Below, one piece after another: positions 25,331 through 38,500 of a stretch of 64,000 nt of DNA. The position numbers and the translations under genes are program-made. Position 1 is the stretch's first letter. Every line of letters starts with the position of its first letter. Below the pieces are notes generated by a model, which saw nothing but the letters and a program-made list of their open reading frames with translations, made no database searches and was not told where the DNA came from. Source of the DNA: Lineus longissimus (taxonomy: Eukaryota; Nemertea; Pilidiophora; Heteronemertea; Lineidae); NCBI RefSeq assembly GCF_910592395.1, contig NC_088309.1, positions 1,612,501 to 1,676,500 of the forward strand, given 5' to 3'.

Positions 25331-25629
25331 AGATGGAGTTTCTAGCGTTAACGGCTCTTTTGACAGATTGATGCTGGGATAGTTGACCGATTGATGCTGG
25401 GATATTTGCAACGGATATACAACCAGCACTGCGGTCTCAAAGTTGAAAACTAAATGTGTAGCGAGTGTGATCGACTGCACAAGAAGCCTTAATATCGCAT
25501 AGTACAAGTATTTTGGGCTAATGAATATGCGGCGATACCCATGATAGCGTTCATGTGGACAGATGTGCTTTGAAAAGAAGGCGGTGGTTTAGTTTTGTTT
25601 GTAAATTGGAGATGGAGTTTCTAGCGTTA
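25331..25629. repeat. repeated 20-mer and 23-bp tandem pair
   Basis: The 20-mer AGATGGAGTTTCTAGCGTTA occurs at 25331-25350 and again at 25610-25629. Between them, GATTGATGCTGGGATA occurs twice in tandem (25366-25381 and 25389-25404, period 23 bp). An exact 20-mer is not expected by chance in 64 kb. This points to local duplication of a small segment, continuing into the diverged pair that follows. Confidence 0.7.
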
Positions 25630-25776
25630 GCAGATTCTTGGCGCGAATGCTGCTGGATGCGAGGTAGGACGTGTAACGCGTGCTCTAACTGGTATAGAAG
25701 TATGGGTTAGGAAAGAGTAGTGTTGTTATGTGTACTGGATGGATTACTCAAAGTCGAAAGACAAACGATAACGCCT

Positions 25777-26003
25777 CGGTTTCCTATTTTTGTCGGATTT
25801 ATTCAGTCAAAATAACTTTACACATTGGTTCTTTATACATATCTTATTCATTCAATCAAACAAATAGCTCAAATTGAGCATACGTCCTAATGATAATTAC
25901 TAAAAGTACATACAAGCCTATTTGGCAAGCCACTCAACTGAAACACGACTCGCATTACAAAGCATAAACAAGTTATACAATAGAATGAATTGGTCTCGGA
26001 GAA
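25777..26003 (+). repeat. diverged local duplicate, copy A
   Basis: This matches 26338-26510 with many substitutions and indels. Shared landmarks in order are GGTTTCCTAT, TTTATTCAG, a TTTGG followed by CTCAACTGAAA, ACGACTC, and ATACAATAGA. The order and spacing of the landmarks, rather than any single word, show common origin. There is no coding potential and no terminal structure, so the family is unknown. Confidence 0.65.
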
Positions 26004-26337
26004 AGTTAGTATATTCCACATTCGTTCTTACGCAGAAGAGCGAGTAAAAGGACTGTTTCTTGTAGTATATGCTCCTGTTTGGTTTCAGTCTCGTACAGTT
26101 CAAGTAGGCCTTACAGAGAAACTATATTTTTGAGTCCATTTTCCGTAAATCCTTGATCTTGTCGACTTAACCGTCCAGTACCGTTGTACTAATTCAAAAT
26201 CGTCTGCGTCCGTCTAAATGTAGCAACGTGAAAGCCCTGGTCGCGGCACACCAATTTGGAAACTGCAGTAGCCTGTACATGCATAATGGATCATCCGAGG
26301 GCGAAACACACACATGTACATTATACGACTGACCGCT

Positions 26338-26510
26338 TTGGTTTCCTATGGGTGTCTGCTTTATTCAGCCAAACACACAGCTCCAACAGAATTGAGCACG
26401 CGTAATAGAAATAACACACAAGCCCATTTGGATAACTACTCAACTGAAATACGACTCACAATTACGATGCACATAATCAGTAATACAATAGAGTAACATA
26501 GTAGTTGGCC
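26338..26510 (+). repeat. diverged local duplicate, copy B
   Basis: Partner of copy A about 560 bp upstream, same orientation and shorter because of a deletion in its first half. It could be two copies of one repeat family or an old segmental duplication. Confidence 0.65.
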
Positions 26511-27689
26511 TGAACAAAGAACGTCACTCGAATCGTCCATGCAGAACACGAGAGGACCAGTCCTAAATGGTGAAATACTACATGGTCATAATACATCACA
26601 GAATTTGTTACACAACATTTTCTTCATTCCTTTTTGTGTATTACAACAGGGCATCTTACCCTGGCATTTTGGTTGGGACTTTATAAGACAAATTGAAAAC
26701 CCCATTACAACAAGTGGCCGGGTGCATGGCAAAGTCCTTGTTGTAAAAATTGTGGTACAGGTCATAAACATTCTTGACAACTCCCATGTCTAATGTAAAT
26801 ACAGTGAAGATGGACATAGCTTATAACTTGACTGCTCTAATGCATTCCCAATCAGCCTCGTTGTCTATAGTTCGAGCTGACTTTCATCGCTACTGTTCCA
26901 GATATTTGTTTGGCTGACTGAAAATTGCCAATATTGGGACAAAATCTTATCTCTTCGAATGTGTAGCAGGGAGGTTCAGATTTGGATCGGAGAACAAAAA
27001 CGAGAACTAGATGACATTTTGAGCACGGATATCGCGTTTCCTGTTGTCACAAATGACTTGATGTCGTCAATCCAAAGAAAAAAACATCTCTTCTTCGTAT
27101 TCGGATCAGAATTACGAACGTCTTCACTGTTCATTATTTGTCTTTCAGGTTGTATGGCTGGCAAATGGTAAATGTCGACAGAACGTTGTCAGATGTTCCA
27201 ATGATGGTTTATATGTCTATATTGCGTGCAGGTACCCCGATTTCGGGGAGAATATCCCGGAAACCTGGCAAACCCATTAAAGTCTGTTGTTAGGTTTTCA
27301 CATATTCTGATCTGGTGATAACGTAAAATGGCTCCTCGGTGAATACGTGCATTGTTGTGTGTGTAGGACGCTGCTGGCCTCCTGTGGGGACTGGGGCCAC
27401 TGTACGGCTTGGGACAATACTGATTCGGTAGCCGCGGGGAAAGTCAGCCTAGGGCATAATACCCGGCGGCAGTTGGCAGACTGGGAGGGAAACCAATTAT
27501 CAACTGGATAATGGTGGCAAATAAACAACAACACACCAATAACAGCTCTGAGATAGCGCTGTGTCAGACAAGAACAATCCCAGTATTCTCCCTCTGTCAT
27601 TTCCTATCATCTTCATCTGTTGTCCATCGCCGATTGAGTGACGTGTGACAGGCTAATAGCCCACGACAATATTTAACTGTTAACACTGA
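26511..27689. other. no recognisable gene
   Basis: The best frame is 100 codons on minus (27298-27600), lying in a locally GC-richer patch with a forkhead-like AAATAAACAA on plus at about 27519-27528. No recognised protein. The patch could be regulatory DNA. Confidence 0.45.
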
Positions 27690-28676
27690 GACATTTCGAA
27701 ATTGCGTGTTAGAACCGTAGGTGGTGTACTATTAGATGAAATACCTGACATTAAGTTAGCCCAGAGTGTCAAATCTATAGGAGGCAACACTCCAGCTACA
27801 AAGAGCCAGTTTTAGATGTCTAAAATCATTTCATTTGACAAGGATGACATGGGTTCTGTTCCAATATTCCGCCCGTATAAGGCTGAACTTAGAAAGTATG
27901 GGTTCCAACTCAATACAGCGGACGGAAAATGCACCCCATTCTTGAGGTACGTTACTCATACAACGTCGAGTACAAACAAGAGCGTGGTAACTAAACAAAG
28001 CATTACCCTTATGGTTAATTAGGAAAGCTATGAGAAGTTTCTCATTATAGCTGATGTTTGCTTAAACATGTTGAAAATTAAAGGCGTCCCTAGGGAAATT
28101 GACGATCAAAACACGCTCCACAGCAGTGAGAGTCTTACGATCGCGCTTGCCGAGGTAGGACCAACCACTTCCCCGGAATGCACCTTCGTCGTTGAGTGCG
28201 ATTGCTGTCGAACTGAATGCCCCTCCTTACAAACATATTGAAGAGGATGGCGCCACCACTAAGCTAATCTTTGGGGACGGTGAAGCCAAGGACAAGTAGC
28301 TACATGTAACCTTTGTGAGCTGGAAATGGTAGAGATTACTGAGTGCGGGGTCAACACCAAGCATCAGCCTACCGTTGAACAGATATTACCGCATCTATAT
28401 CATGAGACGGGGGACTATCGGAGATTCTTTTCAATGAACCTGTCTCCAGAGATAAGATGTTGGGCCTTTGAAGAAGAACCTGTGCCAGTGACAGAAGCAG
28501 TCACCCTCGACAGCATTGCCATCATCAGACAGGTGGCCGAATGTAAAAAGTTTTCTGAACCCCTACGATGAGCTGCACTAGCACGATACATCCTTCGGTC
28601 ATGCCCAAGGCTAGGTCCCAAGAAATAGCGTGACTGTCCAAATGGTAATACCACGTTTCCATTCAAAATCATATTC
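27690..28676 (+). pseudogene. probable decayed coding region, unknown family
   Basis: One plus frame, that of the ATG at 27816, stays open from 27690 to 28238 apart from TAG codons at 27813 and 28020. It is disrupted at 28239-28285, where a neighbouring frame is open (28216-28296), then reopens to the TGA at 28569 and carries on to about 28676 with one more stop. That makes about 7 stops in 329 codons, where 18-20 would be expected. The text is rich in Glu, Asp and Lys. A CxxC pair (Cys-Asn-Leu-Cys) lies near 28312 and a cluster of Cys near 28200, which might be zinc-binding remnants. No family is recognised. A transposon or retrogene remnant with two frameshifts is the favoured reading; chance is not excluded. 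Confidence 0.38.
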
Positions 28677-30146
28677 GGACAGCTTTAAATAATTCATATA
28701 GCGGGAATGGTGATTTTCACGCATTAAAAACAAATACTGAAAAACATGGATTAGATCACTTTGAGGGGTCCTGTAATTCTGTCTTCGCTGGATCTCTCAC
28801 GCTATATTTGTATTGTCCGTAGCGGTCATCAGGTTCGCTGAAGCAGTCAATAACCGGATTCGTATATAGGTTTTATACAGCACTGTAACAACCGCTAATT
28901 GTCTGTAATGAATGTTATCAGAATGACATTAGCACATCACACAATCGGCTTAAGAAACACCAATTATAAAAGTAGTTCGTGACCATTTTATTATCAATCA
29001 TTAAACTGTATGCGTTGATTACAACATGAAAATTTAATGACATTCTGTTATCTAAATATTTGTACACGGAATTTCATCTATGAATTTTTGAGTCTCCGTT
29101 TTCTCTGTGGACAAGCGCGTCACATTAATACCAAGCTTTACATACAGGAAGAACATTCGACTGGTTGCGTGCTAAAGACGACTGACACTTCTTTACAAAA
29201 TTGATAGATATTGGTACTTTTTATCAACCCAACTACCTGTACAATTTCACCTGACAATTGCAGACAACGATTCATCCCCTTGTGACGTTCTTACACTACA
29301 GTGCATTAATCATGAAGTCGAACCACACACAGTAGTTATCGTATGATTTCAAGTGTTTTTCTAACTCGCAGGCTTTTCCTTCAGCGAAGGCAGGATGGAT
29401 CTGCACCCGATGACCTCGAGGGGATGATTGCACCATGAAGCACCAGGAGTCTCTACCATGACTGCAGAATCTCATCAACTTTCAACCGAAATGGTTATCG
29501 ATATCCTGCCACTGGTTTAAGTTCATGAAGCCGAAGTCGATGACGGACTAAAGGCCGGGCTATATGGCTTCAGGAACTCTTTTGACAAAATATCAGTTAC
29601 ATGTTTGTTGACGGGAAGCACTTTCATGCTTTCCACATACTTTTTCCAGTGGACAGAATACCTTTTACACCGACCTAGCAGTTCGGATGTAAAGGTGGAC
29701 AAAGGCAGAAATGAAAATGTGTGGCTTTGTCATATATGACACAGCACCGCCCAGTAAATTATATAGTCTCGAGCCATATGGTCCAAAATTATTGTGGGGC
29801 GTTTTCCAACCATTTTTCAACATCAGCACGGGCACCATGTTAAACTGTAATGGTAATATTTTTTGGCCAACCCATCCATGTAGAGTTAGGTCTGGTGCAA
29901 TGGTCATTCAAGTCACCATCTGCTAATACTTGAGAATATTTTTTCCTCACGACGAGGACAGGAACAGTTGAAAACACTTGTAGTACAACTGATGCACACC
30001 TGCTGTCTATCATAGCCTACGAGTTGTCTCAAATCGTTGGTCTGCAACAAAGGTATGGGAAGGTGAAGGCGCGCTTTATGCTCTAAAAACTGGCCATTTA
30101 GTCAAGGTCTCCACGACCGATTCAACGTGACCGTATCAAGCGTAAG
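28677..30146. other. no recognisable gene
   Basis: AT-rich. Overlapping frames on both strands at 29665-29926 (80 minus, 71 plus codons) have no motif. No repeats. Confidence 0.5.
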
Positions 30147-30215
30147 GCACCCTCGTCCTTCTAAGTGGTAAGGCACTCGCCTAGCGTACCGCTCGACCCA
30201 TGTTACTTTCCACCT
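30147..30215 (+). mobile_element. SINE head remnant (tRNA-like), weak
   Basis: AAGTGGTAAGGCACTCGCC at about 30163 resembles the A-box region of tRNA-derived SINE heads. CTCGACCCATG shortly after looks like a worn B box. The segment is short, one arm appears deleted, and there is no recognisable body or tail. Confidence 0.22.
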
Positions 30216-32890
30216 ACTACCTAAAGCTGTTTACTCGCACCACTCGAGATGTTCTGTGTAGATCGGAAAGAGAGCTATGACCGTTAAGAGTTGATGATGA
30301 AACATGGCTGATAAACCCCATCCAAGTATGTTAACATGATTGCATTGACCAGTTATGATATTGGAAACTAGGGAAGGGCAAGTTCTGAGTGCTGATGTGA
30401 CAAGTGTGTTCACGCATCCGGGCTGGCTTCGCCGATGGCGACTTATATATTGAACGCAATGTGTGACGTTTTAAACGGTTATTGTGCGCCCCGAGGAATT
30501 TCGAAGAGGTGTGCTCGACCTCTTTACCGTAAAGTCCATCGTACTGATACGGAAGACATTGAACATTCGACAAAATAGGTTGTTAGGTCATTGATACATT
30601 ACAAACGTTTTTCGTATACGCGTAGTTATTTTGTAAGTTACTGGTAAAATTAACCTCCCGAGTTGACCTCCGGTCCGCATTACATCTTTTGACAAGAAGT
30701 TTTGAAACTGCTTCATACCTTTATTCCGCTTTTTCGTCATCTTTCAGTCGTAGATTTCGATTCTTTTCCTCTAACACGGTCGCTATCAGAAGCATTGTAG
30801 GTCCATGTTGCAAGTCAATCGGAGCTTAAAAAATAAATTCAGGATTTGACGATAGCATTTAACCTTTCGCTAGGACTATTTGTCCAGTTGATGTAACCGG
30901 TTTATTTGCAAAAGAAGCCTAGAGTTTTAACTCTCGTTCCTTTTGCTCAAATATCTTTTCGTACAGCGCTCTTAAGCGGTGATAATTCTTATTACGTAAG
31001 GAAACGCGTGTGCTTTCAACCACCACAGCATGATTTAAGGACCCTCAAATTAATGGATAATCTTATTACAGAGATGAGAGGAGAATGAACAAATTACATT
31101 TAGCATATGGCTGGATCTTCAATAGATCTTGCTTTACCTCGGCATTAAGGTATTATTCTATCATTTCGAAGTTGACAGGCGCCTCTGTTTTTGTTCGATG
31201 CTTCGTAATAACTAGCGGACACTGTCCCAAACTCCCCAGAGATCATTTAAGCGCATCATTTCCACAGGATAAGAGTCTAACAATATCCCATAGCATAAGC
31301 CTATTAGCTGGCAATAATTAATTTGTTTTCGCGAAATCTTTCTCAGTGTGTCGAAGTTCTAATAAATACACGATACACAAAGAAAGAGGAGGTGAATCAC
31401 GGTTTTGATACTAGCGCCAAGCTCCATTTGAGAGACGTATTAATTTCTTTTATCTAAACAGAATCAAAAACGAAAACCGTTGTGCGGCCTTTGTACCAGT
31501 CGCATTAGGTGTTAAGCGAAGGAAATGAATCCAACGAGACTTAGGCGGCTAAGCATTGAGTAAGAATACTAGGTTTTGTAGACCAGAATCTCAGAATCGA
31601 TTTAAGACCCTTGAGCAGACGTGTATTAGCTTTCTTTGGGGGTAATTTTGGGTTTAGCTCGCGTGTCGCATCAGGTATTATGTCATTATCCGTCAACCAA
31701 TCGACGACATAGTGACCATTGATGGGCACACGCTATCGAATCTAGCTACTAATTTGCTGTTCATAGTTTTCATTATCGTAAGCGGCTTAACGATCAAAAA
31801 GGAGATCAAGGTGGCCATCTTTGCTTGGAAATGTTTGTGAAAATATTATCTAGTATTGCAAACCATGGTCAGAATGACAGCAATGCCGATGCAATGAGGG
31901 GAGTTCATCAGTGGCCGTGTTGGCCAGCCGGGTAGAACAAGCCACTGAATGACAACACTCATATCACTAGCCCTCTCTGTCACCATCACAAACCACTGGT
32001 CAAAGGAAAGAAAGATTGAGATAATCAGGAATTAAAAAAGGTCGACAAGTGTTTTTCTTAGAGAGTGGATTCTATTTCCGTCTGTGTCTGTTCAGGTTAG
32101 CCTCAAGAATTCTGTATTCTGTATTCTGTTTCCGCTAACAGAGAAGTAACGGCGCTGGCTGCTGCTCGGGCCCTCCTCCCTCTATGATGCCTCTCAAAGT
32201 TCCTGCGGTTAGGACGCCTAGCTCACGTTTGTTAAATAACCACTTGTCCCGTCCTCTTTCGTGTCTCCTCCGTCCGTCTCCATACGTCCATCCTCTCTCG
32301 ACGAGTCGCTCTGTCGACCAGTAGGTGGTGACTTCAGCTATCTCTTCCTCATTGAGGAGCCTCAAGAAGATAGATTAATAACCATTTTATTAGGAGATGG
32401 GTCTTTTTGAGCAGCTTGCAAGCTGAAAGTTTGCAAGTCAGTGTTACTTCCATCAAGTAACTTGGATCATTAACTTACATTGCATCGTTAATGAGATTGT
32501 CATCATATCATGTGTCAAAGTGAGCAATTCACCCTTTTTCTTGAGTTAGATAAATGATGCAACAAAATGATCAACCGCGACAGACAAAAGGCAGCGGCTA
32601 TCTTGACCTATTATCCATGCTATCAGTAGCGTGATATGCTGCAATCGACTCTCAATTAACACCAATGTTAACGAAGAAGCCAAACAATGCAATTGGTGAT
32701 CTCAAGGAGCAGTAGAATATCGCACAAGAGGTAACGTGTTACGTTATCCCTTTGTTTTCCGCCACACTTGACTCAAAAGACCAATGCCGAGTCAAAGTGA
32801 TATGACAAATTCAGTTAATGATAAAAAAACTGCAATCAGTGACCAACTGGTCTGTGATGGTTATAAGTTTTTGGTTCAAGCTTCCCATAA
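30216..32890. other. no recognisable gene; small (ATTCTGT)3 run
   Basis: Three perfect ATTCTGT units lie at 32109-32129. Next to them a minus frame of 76 codons (32135-32365) runs through a GC-richer patch and is Arg/Glu-rich, unrecognised. Another minus frame (31541-31729, 62 codons) is protein-like but short. Region otherwise plain. Confidence 0.45.
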
Positions 32891-33538
32891 TCAGACTGCC
32901 ATGTCCATACAAGTCGTTTCGACTCTGTCTCGACTGCTGAAGAGGCAAATAACGACATCGTTTCAGATACATCTTCTAGATGGCGCGCGGCGGTACTTTA
33001 TCTGTTCTCCGTCGATTTGGTACATCAAGACGAGTAGGTACTTGAACATTCTGAGATCGCTCCCGGATCCCTCACGCTCAATGTATATTGTGAAGCACAT
33101 CACTTCGAGTACAATCACATTGAGATCCAGTATGTACTCACCATCCGCTCAAAATGGTTGCTCGACATTTTTGTTCAGAGAGTATTAAAGTGGGCAAAAA
33201 ATTACTTGAGATTTCTCACAGCAAATGGCCACAGAAACAAGGACCAATACGAAAGTCTACGGCAAGAGTAAGATCATTATGTACAAAAATATGATATAAC
33301 TGCATTACCAGTTTCAAGTTGGATAAGGGGTTATGAAAATAGATTAATTGAATTCAAGTCTTGGGCAGAAATACCAGCCCCTATGGCTAACAAAGAAGAT
33401 GTCATCGTAACACACTGAATAGCCATAGGCCTTGGTGATGTTTGGGCCTCTCTGTCGTATTTTATCTACGTAGGCCGCCTTGCAAAGAGCTTTTCAAGGA
33501 ATATTAAACACCTTGAAGTTTCTAATGATCCGTACTGA
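32891..33538 (+). pseudogene. possible decayed coding region, unknown family
   Basis: A single plus frame covers 216 codons with only three internal stops (TAG 33035, TAA 33269, TGA 33416) where about 12 would be expected. The part from 33038 to 33268 is especially protein-like, with aromatic residues spaced as in a folded domain. A different frame with an ATG (32784-33188, 134 codons) overlaps the first half, so a frameshift may separate an N-terminal part. No family is recognised. With so many frames in 64 kb, one stretch of this quality could be chance. Confidence 0.33.
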
Positions 33539-35500
33539 GAAGCTTCTTATCTCCTTCCCTCGGCAATAAGTGCAAGGTTTCTCTTTGCTGTCGTATGTTC
33601 TGAAGCAAACGGTAAGTAAGCTTTGTCAACTGTAACAAGATTGCTTCGACGTGAACAATTTTTATAGTTTTCAATGTGGACGATCACATGATTTTGATCG
33701 TTTCTAAGACGTGTGCGGCGTCCCTGTCTCTTGGATTGAATTTATTCTCGTTTGATGGCGTTAAGAAATTTGCAGGCTCCGGAGTAAATAAGTTAAAGCC
33801 TCTGTCAAAGCCGAGGTGTAATCAGGAACTAGGGATTGCTCTGGCGAAATCTCCTTGTGGTGATGCAGAGAAATTTGAACTTCTCTTGAAGCTCCAAGTC
33901 TAAGCACTTTGCCAACGAGCGATTTTTGCCGCATCGCAGTTGATTGCGCAGTTGATTGCAGATCAACCAGTCGGCGGCCGCTTTCCGATCACCGTCGTTA
34001 CTGTCACATGGCTCCGTATTCTCAGCGACATATATCACTCGTCAGTAGAGCGCTAAATTATGTATGGGGAGTTCAGATACAACGTGTAAGTTCCGTCATT
34101 TAATATCAAAATCTGGAGATTGCCCAAAACATTTGCACAAATACTTAGCGATATTTTACGACAATCTCATCTCAGATCATTTTCAGCAGCACTTTAAGCT
34201 TCCATGATAGACGAAAAACCGCCAATGACATCATCATATTTTTCGACTGTTTAGACAGAGGAGAGGTCAGACTGACCAAGTCCACAATGAAAACCTTCCA
34301 CAAACATGTAACAACTACATGCAAACAGTTTCAAGCAAACACAGAGAGAGCATGCATGTGAAATTACGCTCATCGAGGTTACTGAGTGCAAATCTCTTCC
34401 CTCGGCCGCTGTTGTCAAGTAATTTGCGCCTTGACAATTTATACTATTAATAGGCCCAGTATAAACATCTGTATGTATACTTTATACAATTCATTAAGTC
34501 GACATCACAGCACGGGAAATCGAAATCGTGATTGAGATCAGCTGGTGATCGGTGTAAAACCTTTGTTTTTACGGGCGCTTCTGTTTAATCGCCGCTAGGG
34601 GTAAGGTCTTGCTGACGCCTTTGCCATCGACGTGTTTGTAAATGCTTTAGAAACACAGCAACATTTTCATCTTTTCTTATGACACAGATGTGAGGCTTGA
34701 GATATTCTGAAGAGACATGCAATTTGGGGACGTATTCGATATCGATAATGCTCTGCTGTGTCGGTAACAGTACGATGTCAACCAGTACAAAAGCATTTTT
34801 GCCGAGAAAACATCAACTATGGATATACAGTATACATTGTACATGTATATTAACTAACTCGCTTTTGTCAAGAAAGTATGTGTCTTCTTGTATCTGCTAT
34901 ATCCATCTTCTTGAACCATAACAAAAGTTGTGATAGCCTGATTATCAGTGTCCTCCGAGATCTTTACACGATTTAGTTTATTTTAACCGTCGTGGAAATA
35001 GTCCCAATAGCACATTCGGGCTTGTCAGGTCGTCGGCAGCAACGAATATCTATGGCTTATTCCTGTACACCTCAGCAACTGCCGGTGTAATATAAAAGCA
35101 AGCACTTTTTGACACCGTTGTGACGGCTTGCCTTTTTCTTTATAAAGTGCCATTCCCCTACGACTGAACGACGCAAAAAAAACCAAAACAAATTGCCTCA
35201 CACGTCATTTCGAAACCACGCCAGTGACAGCGACAGTCGCCGGTCAAATTACGGCCGTCCGTCCAACTCCTTGATTACAATCGCCATCTCCTCACTGTGC
35301 CACATCCAAATTGATTTGCAAAAGGTGAATACCGGAAAACCTTTCGAAATGCTCTCTATTATCACAAATGGATGCAGAATCTGCTAAGCAAACATGTCAT
35401 TTTGTCCATTCTTGGCGGACAAAGGTTTAGTAAATGATCAGGGATTTACAGCGTAATTGATGTGGCGAGAGGATCGATACCTTGGACTAATTAGATGAGC
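33539..35500. other. no recognisable gene
   Basis: Short frames only; the largest is 75 codons at 33676-33903. A near-tandem GCAGTTGATTGC pair lies at about 33936-33960. No other structure. Confidence 0.5.
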
Positions 35501-38500
35501 TGTTAACGGAGCTGGCGGGGTGGAGCAATCAGCAACAATAGTGTGGCGAGTCGCGAAAGATGCTCCAATGACCGCGGCGTGATGATTCCTTTAAGACCAA
35601 CCTCATTGTCAGCATCTCGGTTTGATTTAGTCCTTGGTAAAGGTTAACAATCTGTTTCTCTATTGTTCTTCGTAGCTTAACCGTTAATTGATGGCTTCGC
35701 TTCCCCACAGAAAATTAATGGTAACACAAAACGAAGATGATGCGAGATCTGTTCAAGTGACCTTTGTTTGAATGTAAGTAACCTGCATTTATAGCATATG
35801 CCGGATGGCGTTTTGTCCCCCGTGAGATACACGATACTGAAATGTTGCAACGTTGTTGTTAAAAGAAAATTGGCCAACGAGTCTTTTGCCTAATCGGAGA
35901 AACTTAAAACTCTTGCGTGTTTTGTCGTGTAATAATTTACAATTAATGATGATTACCAATGTGTTAACTGCGATAATGATACAAGTGAAGTAATTTTTGA
36001 GTTCCTCATTCCATATCATCATTGCCAATTGTTTCAATCCTCATCGTTCAGATCAGTTACTAATCTCGGTGAGGAGCTATTAAAATGAAACCTTTGGTCA
36101 TGTCGTCGTGTTGTCATTTTACTATCAGAGGCAAGGTAGTTGTAATAGCTTTTTTGTATCTCGCATTCGACAGAGAAATCAGTACGGCCTACCGCAAGGA
36201 AAGGTATAACATATGGCTCTCAACGGGTCTAATTCCACTCCAACACACCCCACTTTGTATGTTCATGGTTGGCCACATCACGCACTTTAAAACAAAGTAA
36301 AGCCATCTCGCTCGTCATTGCCTTCAAGTCGAAGGATGTTCCGGCGTTCCCATGAGATTAGCCTTTTAACCGCTTTGATACGTCATGATTTTAACCGCGT
36401 GGCTGTTGGCATTTTGCAAGACGGCCCGTGGCTTTTGATTTGGACTCCAATTAACCGTTCACTTCATTGTTTCATTGATCTGAAGACTACATGGCTACTT
36501 AGATTGTGCCTGGGAGGCTTGGCTTCTTTGATTCATCATTCTATACCATATTTCGTTAAGATAGTTGTAATTGAATGAATAAAACTGATCTGCTTCCTCC
36601 CATTGTTGAGATCTAACGAGAAACACTTTGCATTCCTACTTTTTCTTTGATTATGAATTTCGAAAGACTGTCATTTGAGATCTTTAGCTACTGTCAGGAC
36701 TCTAATACAAAAATACAACCATATATTTTTGGGCTAAAACGTTCATGCGCGATTTAGAGATAGTGATGTCCAAGGCGTTTTCTTGTGATCAACGTAAAAT
36801 AGCAGCACCACGGGCGGCAAAAACCAAATGTAGGTTTCATGTCACCGGTTGTCACAGCCGATCACCTTCCCTGCTCAAGCAATAGGGGGCCTACCTAGAA
36901 GGTTTTCATGGTCACATAACTCTGTTCCGGTTTTAGATGCGTCGCACACTTCGTAATACGGCGAATCGACACTCGGGACTACGGAATTTCACATACATGT
37001 ATATACAAGTTATGCCACGAAAAAACCTGAAACCATACCGCGTAAGAGTATTTTTTTCTTCGCGAAACATTTGTTCATGTTTGTCAACCATTTGCAGACG
37101 AACATTAAGTAGGGCGTTCCGTCTCCATCAGCGCCGTAATGCACTCTAATATCGGCAGTTAGCTCGCAACTCTAGCAAGCATAATTAAATAAGACAAGTC
37201 AGGGTACCTAATGTAGTGTGCTCTTGTGATTAACTAACCAAGATGATTCAATATGGCTGCTGTTGAAAAATATGAAAGCCAAATATTATTTTATAGTATT
37301 TGAACTTTCAGCCAACGTCCATTAATCGTAGATTAAATTAGGTGTTTAGCGCAAACAGGCGGGCTTTGAAGCACTCTGCGTACAAGCAAGCTATTAGCGA
37401 GGTGGTCTTCAGAGACCGCGGGAATGGAAAGACCGCTGTCGCGAATCAGGTGGAGGCTTTTACCGTTTCTTAAAAGCATTACACCTCATTTGAAACTAAT
37501 GGAGTGAAAAATAGAATTATCTACCTTATGGCTTGAGGAGGGCCGTGATTTGCCAGGAAGCGTGGCGTTTGATTCTATTTGGGCTGAGGCTGACGTGGCA
37601 AAGTTGGAAGAAATGCGCACAATCGAAGTTTCTCCGTATTCTGGGCTAAATTACTGAATATGATTTTATCTCTAGTGGCGCTTCAATCTCTTTCGTGACT
37701 TAAAGCAGAATGCTAAAGGTGAACTAACACTTAATAATTCATCTTTACTTGGATTTGAATTGAATTCTTCATGAATATCAACTTGAAAATTATTCACTGC
37801 ATAACTGGATCTAGTCGCGTAAAAAAACTAATGTACAAGTTTTAAAAACGAGTGATACGTAATATCAACATGAAATTTAGAAAATCCCCTTTTGCACTAT
37901 AAGCCTCTCAATCCGTTGCTGATGGCTCCCGTATGGGGAAATAACTCCTCATTCTTTTATCTAATAACTCGCAGATATCTACTTGACAATCTCGAGGATG
38001 AGAAAGTACGATATCCATGACATCTTGAAATGCGGTCTTTGTTTTTAGAGTATTTGCATAAATCATTATGCAAATTTTGAAAATTTTGAAAATACTTTTC
38101 TTTTTTTCTTCTCAACTTGTGCCAGCCCGATGATACGTAAAATGTTATGTATGCTGTATGGCGTTGATACAAGTTCGGACAGAAGCAAGTTTTTCTTGGT
38201 GTTATAGTTCGGATACAAAAGGAAATCTCTTTTTTACAGACGCTTTCCAGTGTATCCTTTTAATCATTGACAACTGTAACTCAAGGCTCCTTAACAGTGT
38301 CATACATGTACACTAAAATATTCAAGTGGATACGCAAAATTTTCCCCATTCCAGCAAATATTTTTCAAATACGGTTAAACTTCAACCACTTCACTCTTGA
38401 GATGAAATCAAGTCAACAATCATTGGTTTGACCCAGAATCGTGAGAAAGTGACTTGGTTTCCAAGAGTTATTGTTTATCGACAATTTCATCAATATTTGT

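Noticed and set aside
1023-26334. TATACGACTGACCGCT at 1023 and 26319
   Set aside because: One 16-mer pair is about what chance gives over this length, and the flanks do not match.
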